Positions 40,201 to 51,929 of a stretch of 64,000 bases of DNA are shown piece by piece. Within the stretch, counting starts at the first letter, position 1; the number at the start of each line of letters is the position of its first letter. The stretch covers positions 4,169,001-4,233,000 of the forward strand of contig JACGWO010000006.1 of assembly GCA_034509735.1 (NCBI GenBank). The letters run 5' to 3'. The notes beneath the pieces were generated by a model. It worked only from the letters and a program-made list of their open reading frames with translations. It had not been told where the DNA came from and did not search any database. The stretch is from Sesamum alatum. Taxonomy: Eukaryota > Streptophyta > Magnoliopsida > Lamiales > Pedaliaceae. The position numbers and the translations under genes are program-made.

Positions 40201-42876
40201 AGAGAAGAGAGAGTGAATGTGTTATTCAAAATCTTTTTAGTCTTCACTATCAGGCTATACTTTATTTATTCCTAATTCCAATATTTTATGTATATATATA
40301 TCTATATATATATATATTTATGTTTTCTGATATGTCTGATCTGCTCTTTTGTTGTACTGGATTGTGCTGCATCTTTTTGGGAAGTTAAGCTTAATTCAAT
40401 ATTTTTTGCTTGTATATGTGCATGTTCTGGGGTTTTGGCACACTCAAGCATTTGTTTATTTTATTGGTAATTCTTACCTGTGGGCTTTATGTTCTGTTCC
40501 TTAGGGCATGAACTTCTTATAAAGAAGGAATCTCTAGTTATCAGGTTTCACCTTATGGCACATTGGTGGAATTAATATTATATTTTTCCTGATGTTTTTG
40601 GGTTTCACTACTTAATGGTTCTCTGGAACAATCTAGATATTCCTAAACCCAGGTTGATCTGAGATATTTATAATTGACTTGGTTTGTTTTGCTGCAGCGG
40701 TGAAGAAGGTTTGATCTTGTATTTGTGTTTTACAGTTTTCTCAAATCATGCAAAGTTGGCATATGATTCAAGATGTCTAACAAAATTTTCAATTGGGAAT
40801 GATATTGTCTTTCTTGTTTCCTTGTTTTACATTCTCGTTGTTCTTCAAAGTTGTTGTAATTACTTATTCATTTGGCTCATGTTGGGACTTGTTGCATCTC
40901 AGATTTAAAGTAACTTGCTTCTCTCAAGCTGTTCTTTTGTGTCTAAGATGTCATCATGAAATTGAGTTGGGTCACATATTGCAGGATAAATACAGGTCTT
41001 TTCATCCCAGATTACCATTAATTGTTGCTGGGACTCTTCTTTGTGCTGATTCACAAATTGAGCTACCACTTTGGTTGGTTCGACATTTCAAGGTAAATTT
41101 TGTATGTATACTATCTGCAGTTGGAATAAATAATTTGGTGTGGCTACACAATGTTCCAGGCTCTCCATAGTGAGAGCATATCTAAGAACCTGATGCCTTC
41201 ATATACACTGACATCTTTAAGACAAACCTTGAAAAAAAGCAATGTGCAACCTTCTTTCGGAATGTGCTAATTAACAAAGACAGTTAAAGGGGGCAGGTTC
41301 CTGTAAAAAATAAACTGATTCCCCACTTAACCAAATCTTTTGGTGGTGTATGTGCGTGTTGGTTATCGGCTTGTATAAGCATTTAACTGTCCAAAGTAGC
41401 TATGAGTTTGGATATAAGCATTATGTAATAAAGCATGCCACAGTACTGCATCCGGTGTCCTTAATTAGTTATGGATTTTCATTATGATCCAATATTTATC
41501 TACTTTGTCAGGTAACTAAATAGATCCGCCCTTAGTTGTAATTGGTTGTATGATTCAATTCAAAATTGTACTATAATGTAGTCGGCTGTTATACACCAGA
41601 GTTTTTTTCTTTACTATTTCAATGTTGTGATATCAAAATCCACTCAAAACTGAGGTAAAATGATTCTTTTAGGTGATCTCTGATTGCTTGCAAGAGTTGG
41701 TCAGCAATTGCAAACCCATGTTGCTCAACCATTCTTCTTCTATCTTTGTGTATTAAACCAGGTGCATGCTTGTTTCTTTCCTAATTTTCCATTGACTTTT
41801 ACAGGTTGGTCGAAATGAAAATAGTTTTGGAATGACTGGAAATGAGTCAAACCCGGCATCCTTGTTTCGCTTGTATGTTGATTACGGTCGATATGCAGAG
41901 GCTGTTAATTTGTTGACTGAGTACATGGAAACCTTGGCATCAGTTGTAAGTTGTGCCCTATATTTCCACTAGTAGGCATTTTAAAATGTGGGTTTCCAAA
42001 TTAGAATGTCACTGAAGTTCATTAATGGCCTTCAAAGCATGTTCTGGTGCTTTCTTTAATAATTAACTTGATTTCATCCTAAATCGACTTTCTCAAATAA
42101 GATTTAGCGGGGGGGGGGGGGGGGGGGGGAAGTCCCTCAAAAGCTGCTTCCATGCGCTTTGTTCAGTCTTTTCTTTAGGTTGAAGGGTTTGGTGGCTTAA
42201 GTTCTTCTGCACGGTGGTGGCTCCTGTGGGGATTGGTGTGCAAGACTTGTCCTCCTTACATTGTCAATAACATCATTGGATTATAGAAGCAAACCTCTAT
42301 CTCTGTTCTTGGTCTTCAGAATGCCATGGATTTATCAACAGAAAACAACACATTCATAGTTTAGTTATTTTGTCCGCTATTTAATGGGAACTCCAAAATC
42401 CAACGAGAGATGAAGTTCTGCTTCTCTATGATTGTGCGATTGTCCTTGAATTTTATGCATGTCTTTGAGGTTCTGGCAATACCATCAGATGCTATGCGTT
42501 TTTGTTGTATGGATTCCCATAGCTGTTCTCTTTGCTAATAACTGAAGAGGTTTACATTATGTGCAGCGACCAGCTGATGTTATCCGTCGTAAAAGGTCAT
42601 TTGCTGTTTGGTTTCCATATACTTCAGTTGAACGCCTATGGTGCCTGCTCGAGGAATCAATCAGACTGGGACACAGGGTTGACCAGTGTGAAAAGCTGAA
42701 AAAGTTATTGCACGGGGTTTTATTGAAGCATCTAAATATTGTATGTCACATAATCTTTGACTTCTACCTATATTCAAGTAAATGCGTGGGTCAATCTAAT
42801 TATCATTCTTGCTTTTTCTTTGTCAAAAAATCAGCTGAAAGTGGACTCGGACGATGTTCAATCTTCTGCAAGTTAG
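22213..42876 (+). CDS. NUP160: Nucleoporin NUP160 (Y-complex scaffold), 27 coding exons, 1500 aa
   Basis: Scaffold subunit of the NUP107-160 (Y) complex of the nuclear pore; the Arabidopsis counterpart is SAR1/NUP160, affecting mRNA export and auxin signalling. Exons: 22213-22403, 25009-25141, 25264-25528, 25879-25939, 26924-27081, 29311-29393, 31554-31658, 31750-31847, 32216-32336, 34185-34367, 34848-35040, 35145-35713, 36216-36378, 36691-36968, 37058-37245, 37627-37703, 37807-38150, 38388-38456, 38543-38861, 38994-39122, 39468-39576, 39666-39734, 39977-40109, 40985-41092, 41805-41945, 42567-42740, 42835-42876. They total exactly 1501 codons with the TAG, the expected family length. Recognisable blocks: AGMEVPLLSTDSIEW, LIFPDALFPFAFICKDE, RVWDLSSRGK and FVRLWVGEAGND (beta-propeller half), then the alpha-solenoid with ACQFALAALEQVDEAL, LYAFEMHRHNWRRAA, IELPLWLV and the terminal LKVDSDD. 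Intron 5 starts with GC; exon 7 uses an atypical TTAAG acceptor and is the least certain boundary. The start is the first in-frame Met; a second Met lies 8 codons on. Confidence 0.95.
22404..25008 (+). other. NUP160 intron 1 (2.6 kb)
   Basis: Begins GTAATT and ends GCCACAG. It separates the 64-codon first exon from the rest. No coding homology was noticed; small open frames such as 24738-25049 run into exon 2 in another frame. Confidence 0.8.
27783..28128 (+). pseudogene. GRF-type zinc-finger gene fragment inside the MULE (two exons, frame disrupted)
   Basis: Exon 1 (27783-27953) begins MRRNQFQS and reads YCECGIELPLKTSWTKIN, the CxCG...TSWT start of a GRF zinc finger. It then loses frame (SGKSFGHV where the opposite arm reads SGRRFCACPNYG) and stops at 27953. 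A CAG acceptor at 28028-28030 leads into exon 2 (28031-28128), which reads REYCGVFRWFDPEMCPRSKQ, the CGxFRWxDPxMCxRS second half of the finger, and ends in TAA. Such small GRF proteins are common in plants and often lie in transposons; their function is poorly defined. The left-arm frameshift makes this copy non-coding as it stands. Confidence 0.8.
28200..28370 (-). pseudogene. Inverted second copy of the GRF exon 1 in the right arm of the MULE
   Basis: On the minus strand the right arm repeats exon 1. From 28291 it reads MYCECGIKLPLKTSWTK and continues in frame through SGRRFCACPNYG, keeping the Cys residues the left arm has lost. Upstream, the frame is cut by a TAA where the left arm has AAA (VEK before MYCECG). 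So the two arms carry different disabling changes. Confidence 0.75.
28827..28848. repeat. (CA)11 microsatellite in NUP160 intron 5
   Basis: An uninterrupted CA run about 180 bp after the MULE. Confidence 0.95.
30858..30950. repeat. Purine (GA-rich) tract in NUP160 intron 6
   Basis: About 90 bp almost free of pyrimidines on the plus strand, with GAGAGAGA and GAAGAAGAG units. Confidence 0.85.
42109..42129 (+). repeat. 21-G homopolymer in NUP160 intron 25
   Basis: Uninterrupted run of 21 G, between exons 25 and 26, on the coding strand and so present in the pre-mRNA. Confidence 0.95.
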
Positions 42877-44849
42877 TGTTTGATTGGTTTCAGTGCTGGG
42901 CTGTGTAGAACTTTTGGACCTATGCTATTCTAGGTGCTTCCATTTTTCGAACTCGCATGCCTTCTATGTTCAGTTGCCTTGATCAACATCTGATCTATCT
43001 AATACAACAACTTACCAGAGAGGTTCAGGTCCCTTACAACCAGCCTGTTCGCATATTTATAGTTGAATGCAGGCATAAAGACAGTTGGTCGAGAAATGAT
43101 TGTTCGTCTTGGCATTTAACTCTTGTAGATCTGTTCTCAGTTCTTTTCGTGGCGGCTCCTGTTGTCTGTAAAGTTGTATTTAGTTCCATGCTGCTGCACG
43201 TGTGGCAGATCAGTCTATGCTGCCTGGAAAACCGTTAGCTTTAGATGGATGCTTTATGTTCTAAAATAGTTCTAATGGTGCAGAGCACACAAATTGATAT
43301 CTCAACATTTAAGTGTACATAAAAGATTCACTGCTGTATTCGACAAACACAGCTATCTGAACTCAAGCTTCTCGAAAGGTAAGGTCCTCCATTATCATCT
43401 TTTTGAGTATGTCGAATGTGCTGCTCCCTATGGTACAATTGATTTCCTGAGATAAATTAACCAACTGGTTTTACCTATGGTTTTATGCTCGTTGTTACCT
43501 TCAATATTAATTCCATATTTTGGCATCTCTTGTGGATTCTTCTGTTAATGCTGATCTGCCTTCGATGTTGTGCGTTGTCTATGTTCGTTCGTTGATAGAG
43601 AGTTGTCTTAATAGGCTGGAATTTGGCATCTCTTGTGTTCCAATTACTAGTGATTTTTTTAGCCTTGTTTGGGAAGAAGACATTTTCACTACCAAACCTT
43701 GGAGGAATGCTGACAATCCAGTTGTTTTGCTATAATTTTGTTGGACGTTCTAGATTAATTTGGTTGATAATATCAAGAATTACTCTTTCTGTCTTGTGTT
43801 TATTGGAAAAATTAATGCCTAATCTTGCTGAATGTGTGGACTGTAACAGCCTCATCATCGCTTTCTGGGCGCCAAGAAATGGAAGTTGATATTATAAATT
43901 TGTGTGAAAATTAAGCTGCTAATAGATCCATTAATTTGGTTACCTCATCCTTGTAATAGAGGAAGTGGAAGTGGAACCTACCTATTGCTATATCTGAATT
44001 TTAGGGTAAATAAACAGTAAGCAAATACTTACATCAATTTGGGTGATTTTTAGGAATTATTTAAAATCTCTGAAAATAAGAGTTTTATCAATATTTATAG
44101 ATTTTTGAATTGTTTAAATTAAATTGACATAATCCAAAATATATATATATATATGTATTTTTATTAATTTTTGCATTTTATTGTTAATTGTAAATATCAA
44201 GTTGTTTTTTTAAACATTTCATTTTTTTTTTAATTTTTGTTTTTAGCAATCCCAACTTTCATTATTAAATTTTTGTATAATTTATTGTCACGACAAAAAA
44301 TAGATAGATGTGATTTCGCATATTTTCAAAATATTCCAGTTAAAAATATGTGGACATTGCCGAAAGTTGTGGACCTACCTTCCACAACTTGTGCTCTTGT
44401 GTTTTATTTTACAAATATAGAAATAACGGTAACTATATAGTAGTTGTCCACATCCAACAGTATACGTAGACAATTTCAATTTGTTCTAGAAAGAGGCATA
44501 AGTCAAAATATAATAATTAATGTTTTATATATAACAAGCAAATTGAATTTGAAAAAAAGAGAGTAAGTACAAAAAAGGAGTCAATTCCAAACTAACACAA
44601 GGTTGGGTAGTTTATTATTTGCTTCAAGTCTAAGGAACAGATTTTTTGCATGCCCCCAATCTCTCAATCTTACTTTTTAAATCTATCCAAATATAGTCAA
44701 ATTAATCATACTAACATTGTTGTTTGTATGACCAGACCACTTTTATATACTTAAATTTAAATTTTAAATAAATAATGAGACGCTGATTTTGGACCACCTT
44801 GTATTTATTTCTTACAAAGCAAGCAATACTAACATTAATTTATTATGAC

Positions 44850-44887
<38 letters not shown>
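44850..44887. repeat. Compound (TA)n(GA)n microsatellite
   Basis: About 8 TA units run directly into about 11 GA units in the gene-free DNA downstream of NUP160. Confidence 0.95.
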
Positions 44888-45911
44888 GTACCTAATTCCC
44901 AAACATATTATAATAATAATGCAAAACTAAATAAGACCTTCATATTCATACATGTGAACCCCATGAGTTTTTGGACCCTCCCATTATTTATTGCTCTTTC
45001 TACATTTTTTTTTTTTTCTAAAATTGAAATGCTTTTTTAGCCCCCATCCTTTGATAATTCAAATGCTAGGTGTCAAAAGACTAAATGACCCCCCTCAATT
45101 AAAATAATTTTTTTAAAGAACATTTGTTGATTTCTTCTAGAAGGGTTTTGGTGGTTACGAACTGTATTCCTTTTGTTTTTCTCGAAATGACATATATCTT
45201 TAAATCGATTTTATTTACATATCAACTCTGAATATGATCAAGTTTATAGGATTTCCTTTTGAATTTTCAGAAATAAAGGATGATGATTGTTTTATAGTTG
45301 AATCATAGGTTAAAAAAGTATTCTAAGTTATTTTTAGTATGAAGGGTGATTATGTCTTTGCATTCACTCAACCGTTATTTCCACTAAATTCTTTGCCCTT
45401 TATTTATAAAAGAGGGACAGGGGTAGTAAAAAAGAAAGTAAAGCAAATCATTACTAATCTCTAATATTGGTTACTAATAAGTTCAAAAAAAGAGGAATTA
45501 CATTAACATAAATATACAAATCATAATGTGAAAAAAGAGGCAAAGTGTTAGAACCAAAAAGAGATTGTAAAAACTTAAAGCAACCCAAAAACCAAAAAGA
45601 AAAGAAAATAATTATCAATAATAATAATAATTTTAATAATTACGTTAAAAAAAAACATCAAAAGACCAAAAATAACCTCATTATTAAGGTTAACAAGGGA
45701 ATTTAACATTATTTAAATGACATAATGGGTAATTAGAAGGAAAAAAAAAATAGATAGGATTCAAAGTTACAAATTGTACCTTTTGAGCAAGACGTGATTT
45801 TGATGTAATTTATTTTCAGAATTAATTATTGAAAAAGATGGCCAAACGACGTAGAAAATCAGTGTCTCCACTCGAAACGTATGTCTACTTATAAAAATTG
45901 ACTAATGAAAT

Positions 45912-46438
45912 GGATAATTACGCTGCCCTCCCATAAGATTTGGTGCAATTACATGTAAATTTTATGTGTTTGACAAATTACACCTAAAACCCTTGAGGTT
46001 TACTTTCGTCTAACAAATAGGTTCATTCGTTAGTCAAAGTTCACCGAATTGACTGATATTAACAAAAAGAACGGGTGAAAATTCAATTCTACCCCTAATT
46101 GACTTATTCCTGAGTTGCTGTAGGTCAAATAAATCGTTTTATTACCAAACTATCGTTACATATCTTCACACGTTAATGCATGTAAAAATATATATTTTCA
46201 CCCTTTTAAGGGTAGTTTAGTAAAAAAAATGATTTTTTGACATGCAATAGTTCAATAATTAGTCAATCGAGAGGAAACATTAATTTTTATTTAATTTTTT
46301 TTAATACCAACAAATCTAATAAATTTGCTATTTGTTAGATAGAAGCAAACCTTAGAGATATTAGATGTAATTTTTTCAAACTATATGAGGTTTACACGTT
46401 ATTACACCAAATTTCCGGGGAGGACTGTATAATTATCC
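45912..46438. mobile_element. Fold-back element, GGATAATTAY family
   Basis: The left end GGATAATTACGCTGCCCTCC and right end GGAGGACTGTATAATTATCC are inverted repeats of about 40 bp or more (TTGGTGCAATTACATG mirrored by TTATTACACCAA). The interior also mirrors (CTAACAAATAGG / CTATTTGTTAGA). The target duplication is unclear. Confidence 0.65.
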
Positions 46439-46482
46439 CATAAAAATTGTATAAGTAATTCTATTATAAATATATTAAAAAA

Positions 46483-46880
46483 GGTGAATTACAATGACCT
46501 CCTATGAGGTTTGACATAATTACGGATACCCTCTCGTTGTTTCAAAAAATACAAATACCCCTGAGGTTTGTAATTTTTAATCAAGGGCCTGAAATGGTCG
46601 ATTTTGCCATTGATTATTATAGAAAAATCAACTGAGTCAAATTACATTATTGCTCCTCTATGTAAAAAAACGTAAAAAACATCTCCCTACGCATTTTTGT
46701 CAAAAAAAAATTAGAAAATTTGAAAAAATAATTCAATTTTCATAATGACATTTTAGTCAGTTCACCCATAAAAATGGATGGAAATGTATTATTTGTCAGA
46801 TGATTACAAACTTCAAGAAGATATTTATAATTTTTTAAATAACGAGAAAATATCCGTAATTATGATAAAATTTAAAAAAA
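46483..46880. mobile_element. Right-truncated MITE of the GGGTRAATTACA family
   Basis: It starts GGTGAATTACAATGACCTCC and shows TGAGGTTTGACATAATTACGG, CCTACGCAT and the mirrored GTAATTATGAT, but the terminal TTCACCC is lost in an A-rich tract. It lies about 100 bp upstream of the VTT gene leader. Confidence 0.65.
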
Positions 46881-46989
46881 ATTATACACACGTATCCAGT
46901 ATATCTAGAGCATTTATGAGTAAATAAATAAGCGCATGCATCATTAATTAAATATAAGTAATTGATGTTGAAAAAAGGGGCAAGAAAAG

Positions 46990-48910
46990 TTTGAAGGTGA
47001 GGTGAGGTTTGGTCTCTCTTCCTTCTTTTTGTGTTTTGTCAAAATTGTGAAAGGAAAATGGATTCGACTGAAAAGCAGGAAAAACACGCAACGCTCACCA
47101 CCTACAACTCCCTTTTCTCCCCACTACCCAATAGCCCCAGCAAATACGATTCTTCTCTGTAACGGGTTCTTGATGATGCCCACCACGCAAGAACGACGAA
47201 AATTTCTTGAAAAATCACCTTAGGAAGAGGAAGAAAGGACCGGTGATCGGAGGAGTGACGCTTCGTTTTCTGTTTTGAGTAAGTCCCTTTTTTTAATTTT
47301 TCTTGAATATGGTTGCTTTCTTGGTGTTCTTGAAGTTGTTGTTTAGTGTTTTTCTTTTCTTGTACGGTTGTTTTTTGGTGGAGTGTGAAGCTTTATTTTC
47401 TTGTAGGGCTGATTTTGCGTTGGCCCTCTTTGTTTGGATTGATTAGTTATCTGCATGCCCTTCAAGAACTAGGGCTGCTGAAGAGTGGAAAGGTGGACCT
47501 TGGAAAGTTTATGTATGTATTTGATGAGAATTCATTTGTTGATTCAAAAGATTGTATGTGTACTCATACATTTTATTTTTTTGTTGCAATGTGTTTTGTT
47601 GAAATTTGAACATTGCATAATTTCTGATTTTGCTGATGCAACTGTGGTTCTTTGCAAACATGTCTTTGGCTATTTAGTAATTTTACTAACGTTGTAATGA
47701 TTTTGTGCCACTGATTTTGCGGTTGAATATTTTCTTGCCGTGAGGCGGTATTATCTCTGGTGTTGTGGCGGCATCACTGCATTGTTCTTCATTTGTGCTT
47801 TAGGCTTCACTTGGAAAATCTAAAAGTTTGTCTTCTTTTGCTTTTGATTCATTACTTGACAAATGAATGGCTGCTAGGATTCAATTTTATGTTCTAGTTG
47901 GACCTTGTCCGTGCAGTAATAGTTTATATACGCCACCAGGGGAGGATTTTATTTTCCATTTTTTCAACAGTTTGCTTTGAGTTTTGTTCAGTAGAAAATG
48001 AACTAGGTGCCTAGAAAGCAAAGACCTTGAACAGTAATGGATTGTAAACTTCATGTAGTTCTTATATATGTACAGTAACTCCAATATGCCCAGTTGTGAC
48101 TCCCATAGTGCATGAACTGATGTATATATGCTGTTGCGTATAGCCTATGGTTATTATGGTATTAGTAAATCGCTATGGTTAATTATGTGTATATAAACTC
48201 CAAGAAATTGTTTTCCAACAGCATGTTCTTTGCATTTATCTTGTTATTTAAGGTTGCAGGCAAAATAATTTTAAAGTCAGTGCTCATGTTATTTCCTTCT
48301 AACTAGGCAATAACACGAGTATATTTGCGTTGGTGTCTTTGTTGTATATACAATCATATAATTCTTGGAGCAGCAAGTGTCGGGCACACATGTTTGATTT
48401 CTTTCAGGATATTCCAGGTTGCTTATTTACCAAATACACTTGTAATCTAGAAGAATACATGGCTTGGAAGTGCATATTCGTGAAAATGAACCTAGAAACA
48501 GGACACAGAGCAAGATTTTCACACAATAGTTATCACATGACTTATCAACCAAAAGATAAATGACCTCTTTGAATCATAACTAAAGGAAAGACATAAAGAC
48601 AATTCCTCCCTGTAGTCCTTACGCATTTGTTCATGCCACGGTCTTATAATTGGCGTTTTGCTGCATGCCTTCAGCATCATGGTTACGTATGAGGTCAATA
48701 TCTTTTTCACTTTTTGTGGACCACATGATGTGAGTTTAAAATATCCGTACCTGGGTTTGTGGCCCACAACCTATCATTTCAAAATTTAGGAATTAATATT
48801 CAAGGTGAACATTTTGTTCTTCATTTTTTTCTGGAATATAATAATGCATGATGATGATGACTTATCTGCCATGCATATATTGTTCTATTTGGCAGACATC
48901 TGGTGTCTCA
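46990..48910 (+). promoter_or_regulatory. 5' leader exon, leader intron and upstream ORF of the VTT-domain gene
   Basis: A GC-richer stretch at 46990-47280 ends in a good donor (TTTTGA/GTAAGT, intron from about 47281), and an acceptor TTTGGCAG precedes 48896, 15 nt before the coding start. The leader exon would contain an upstream ORF at 47173-47223 (16 codons, starting MMPTTQER) that ends before the intron. Inferred from splice motifs; no transcript evidence. Confidence 0.45.
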
Positions 48911-49286
48911 ATGAAAACGCCCAATTCAACTGAGGAGTTAGAGAAAAAGCACGATAACAGCGGGGGTCAAGTAAGGGAAGATAGTGAGTATGTAAGATTG
49001 GTTATATCAAATGTTAATGAACTAGGAGTAGCTGAAGCGGATTCAGAATCTCAATGGCAATCAAGAAAAAGGTCTCTGATACAGTGGCTCAAGGCCTTAA
49101 TGTGGTTTGTGATCACCGTAATAGCGGTTCTTATATTCATTAAGTGGGGAGTGCCCTTTCTTGCAGAGAAGGTAGTTTAACTTCAAATTCTCCAAGTATA
49201 TACATTTCGTGTATTTCTTCTGCAGAATCTCAACTGTAAAGCATATTTTTTGTGACTTTGCTATTGACTTAAAGATGCTCAGAGGC

Positions 49287-49331
<45 letters not shown>

Positions 49332-51255
49332 ACAATTTTCATAGCCATGAGTCTGCATCCATTAAAGTGCTTCCTGAGATGCACCAAGGGAAAAACAACT
49401 TTTTCTCTTTTGCTTTTCTTCTTGACGAAGAACAGCAATTGTAGAGATTCTTCCTCTGTTCTTCCTTTGTTTTCTATATTTAATCTTTTCTTTCATATCT
49501 TATTATTGGAGTCTGATTGAGGGTTACTCGAAGTCATGGCATCACATTTAAAATCATAAGGTAATATTATCGAAATGATAATTTGATGGTATCATTATTT
49601 CCTTGCAAGGAGTGCTTTAGAAGCAAACAGTCCAACTGCAATCCTTTCCTTTGGAATTTAACCAATGTTGATTGTTAACTATTAGGATAAAATTTGCTTG
49701 TATACTCCCTGCATTACCTGCGGTGGCATATTTCAGGCAGTAATAGGTCCCAACAGAAGCTAAGAAGTTGTAGATCAAACATAATGCTGCATTTCGAGTA
49801 GCATTTATAAAAAGCATTATGCTAAACTTTTATTTTTCATCCATGAGATTTTATCATCAGTTTACAAAATCCCAAGCGACTGACCTGTAATCCCATAATT
49901 CTGATTAGGTTCTTTTTCCACTCTTGCAATGGGAAGCTACTGCATTTGGTCGTCCAGTGCTTGCACTTGTGCTTATAGCTTCTTTGGCTTTGTTCCCTGT
50001 GGTTCTAATTCCTTCTGGTCCTTCCATGTGGTTGGCTGGGATGATTTTTGGATACGGCTTGGGGTTTGTCATAATCATGGTTGGAACAACCATTGGAATG
50101 GTCCTGCCGTACTTGATTGGTTTAACCTTTCGTGACAGAATTCATGTAAGACAAACTGCTCTTAACACTTCATGATGTTGTTTATATATTTTTGCTCTTT
50201 TTCTGTATGACAAAGCTTTTATTTTGTACAATTGCCTGTATGTATGCCATTTACTGAAAGTGTTGGTTTCTCTGCGCATCCTCAGCAATGGTTGAAGAGA
50301 TGGCCTCAAAAAGCGGCTATGCTAAGGTTGGCTGGAGAAGGAAGTTGGTTCCATCAATTTAAAGTGGTTGCGCTTTTTAGGATTTCACCGTTTCCGTACA
50401 CAATCTTCAATTACGCTATTGTAGTGACAAATATGAGATTCTGGCCCTATTTATGTGGATCAGTTGCAGGGATGATACCAGAATCCTTCATTTACATCTA
50501 CAGGTGTTCTCTCTCTCTCTCTCTGTCCCTCACACACACACACACACACACGCTCGCCTACGGGCATGCGCCTTCTACTCATTGGAAATTCCAGTCACTA
50601 CTGGAACAAGTAATCCATACTAGATAGGGTAAAACTACAACGGGCTTTCCTGAGGTTGTTTGAAAATACAAATACTCCTTGGGATTAACTACCGTCTAAC
50701 AAATACCCCCTACAATGGGTCACGAGGTCTATTTGTTAGACCGTTAATTCTAAGGGAGTATTTGTAATTTTTCAAACAACAAGAGGGTATTTATAATTAT
50801 AGCAAACTTCAGGGAAGCTTGTTGTAGTTTACGGTACTAATTAATAAACCAGAATTAAACATCCTTTTCTACAACTGGAATGCAGCTGCATTCTATTCCG
50901 TTTTCTTTTAGCAGATGCTTTACATCGACTTTCCATTTTCACATTTTCGTTGCTGACTTGGGCTTTGGTTCCGTCTTTGGGTCTATTTTTATGCAGTGGT
51001 CGCCTAATAAGGACGTTAGCTGATGTCAAATATAGGAACCACCAACTTACTCCGGTGGAGATCATTTACAATGCCATTTCATTCATTGTTGCAATCATCA
51101 CCACGATTGCTTTCACCATCTATGCTAGGAGAACATTGAATGATCTTGAAGTGGCAGAGGCCAACGGCGAAGGCCCTACCGTCCACCGGAATAGCAGTTT
51201 TGAGCTGCGCAAGCTTCCACTTGAAAAATTCAAAGCTGGTTTTACAATGCCTTAA
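48911..51255 (+). CDS. VTT-domain membrane protein (SNARE-associated Golgi / TVP38-TMEM64 family), 4 coding exons, 324 aa
   Basis: Exons 48911-49171, 49909-50145, 50286-50503 and 50997-51255 join in phase to 325 codons with a TAA stop. A hydrophilic acidic N-terminus (1-58) is followed by a membrane helix (about 61-80). Next comes the hydrophobic VTT/DedA core: [37 protein letters not shown], then a loop with [14 protein letters not shown] and [16 protein letters not shown] last helix ([18 protein letters not shown]) precedes a short cytoplasmic tail ending FKAGFTMP. This layout fits the plant SNARE-associated Golgi protein family, related to yeast Tvp38 and bacterial DedA; related proteins have been linked to vesicle trafficking and lipid scrambling, but the function here is not shown. 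A 5' leader exon probably lies at about 46990-47280, separated by a 1.6-kb intron. Intron 3 holds a MITE at 50627-50834, and intron 1 a (TA)n tract. Confidence 0.93.
49290..49329. repeat. (TA)n microsatellite in VTT gene intron 1
   Basis: An uninterrupted run of about 20 TA units. Confidence 0.95.
50508..50551. repeat. (CT)n and (CA)n microsatellites in VTT gene intron 3
   Basis: A CT run (50508-50524) and a CA run (about 50530-50551) start a few bases after the donor of intron 3. Confidence 0.9.
50627..50834. mobile_element. MITE of the GGGTRAATTACA family (short form) in intron 3 of the VTT gene
   Basis: A 208-bp element, GGGTAAAACTACAACG to TTGTAGTTTACGG, with flanks TACTAGATA / TACTAATTA (7 of 9). 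Inverted matches continue inward (AACAAATACCCCC; GGGAGTATTTGTAA). Confidence 0.75.
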
Positions 51256-51673
51256 AGTGTATAGCTTCGGCTTAGTTTAAAATCTCTTATTATAGATTAA
51301 AACAATTCAAATATGAATGGAATCCCGGTTATTGTTGTTCGGTCCCGGTGTGACTGGATAACATATGGACTGTCTATTGCCATGAAATCTGATGTCTAAA
51401 TGTGGACTTGTCTATCTTTTGGCAGGTAAGTTCAAATGTTGTCCACCTGGGATTCTCAGGACCTCGTGATATAGAGGTGGGTGTTCTGTAAATGACACTT
51501 TAAGAGTGGAAGGGACGTCATTTTTGTTTAAACATGACATGAGAGGGAAAATGAAGAAATTGTTTGTATTTGAGGTGGTTGTTTACTTTCATGTTACTAT
51601 GAACTGTTGGTATTTCTAACATAGGAGGGAAGTCAGTTTCGTGATTTCTCTGTTTGTACTAATAATAAAAGCA

Positions 51674-51840
51674 TAATTATACCGTCCTCCCTTAAAATTT
51701 TCTAAAATTGTATAATTACACATAAAGCTCTTATAGTTTAAAAAATCACATGTATTCTAATGTTTATTTTCGTTTAATGTTAGTCAAAATTTATAGAATT
51801 TATTGATTTTAACAAAAAAAAAATATATTTACGTTCAAAC
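51674..51840. mobile_element. Half copy of the GGATAATTAY fold-back family
   Basis: AATTATACCGTCCTCCC followed by ATTACACATAAAG, TTTATTTTCGTTTAATG and TTAGTCAAAATTTATAG repeats the left half of the element at 45912. The other half is missing. It lies downstream of the VTT gene stop. Confidence 0.5.
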
Positions 51841-51929
51841 TTACTACATTGCAGATTCGTTGGATGGGAGGTCTAAATTGAGATATATAAGATGCTTTTA
51901 CAACTTTACTGATATCAACGTAGATATAC

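Larger units (their letters stand above)
42877..46480. other. Gene-free DNA downstream of NUP160
   Basis: 42877-43900 has gene-like base composition and may be NUP160 3' UTR or a longer transcript end, but shows no family-recognisable peptide. 43980-46480 is AT-rich with a microsatellite and the fold-back element at 45912. Confidence 0.6.

Noticed and set aside
43520..43889. Overlapping frames downstream of NUP160 (MASLVDSSVNAD and relatives)
   Set aside because: Two frames are open over the same DNA and neither resembles a known family; NUP160 already ends with its conserved LKVDSDD tail at 42876.
45912..46438. 9-bp target duplication for the GGATAATTAY element
   Set aside because: The best flank match (TAATGAAAT / CATAAAAAT) agrees at only 5 of 9 positions, so no duplication is claimed.
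49097..49438. Frames rich in Ile-Tyr repeats on both strands
   Set aside because: Translation of the (TA)n microsatellite.
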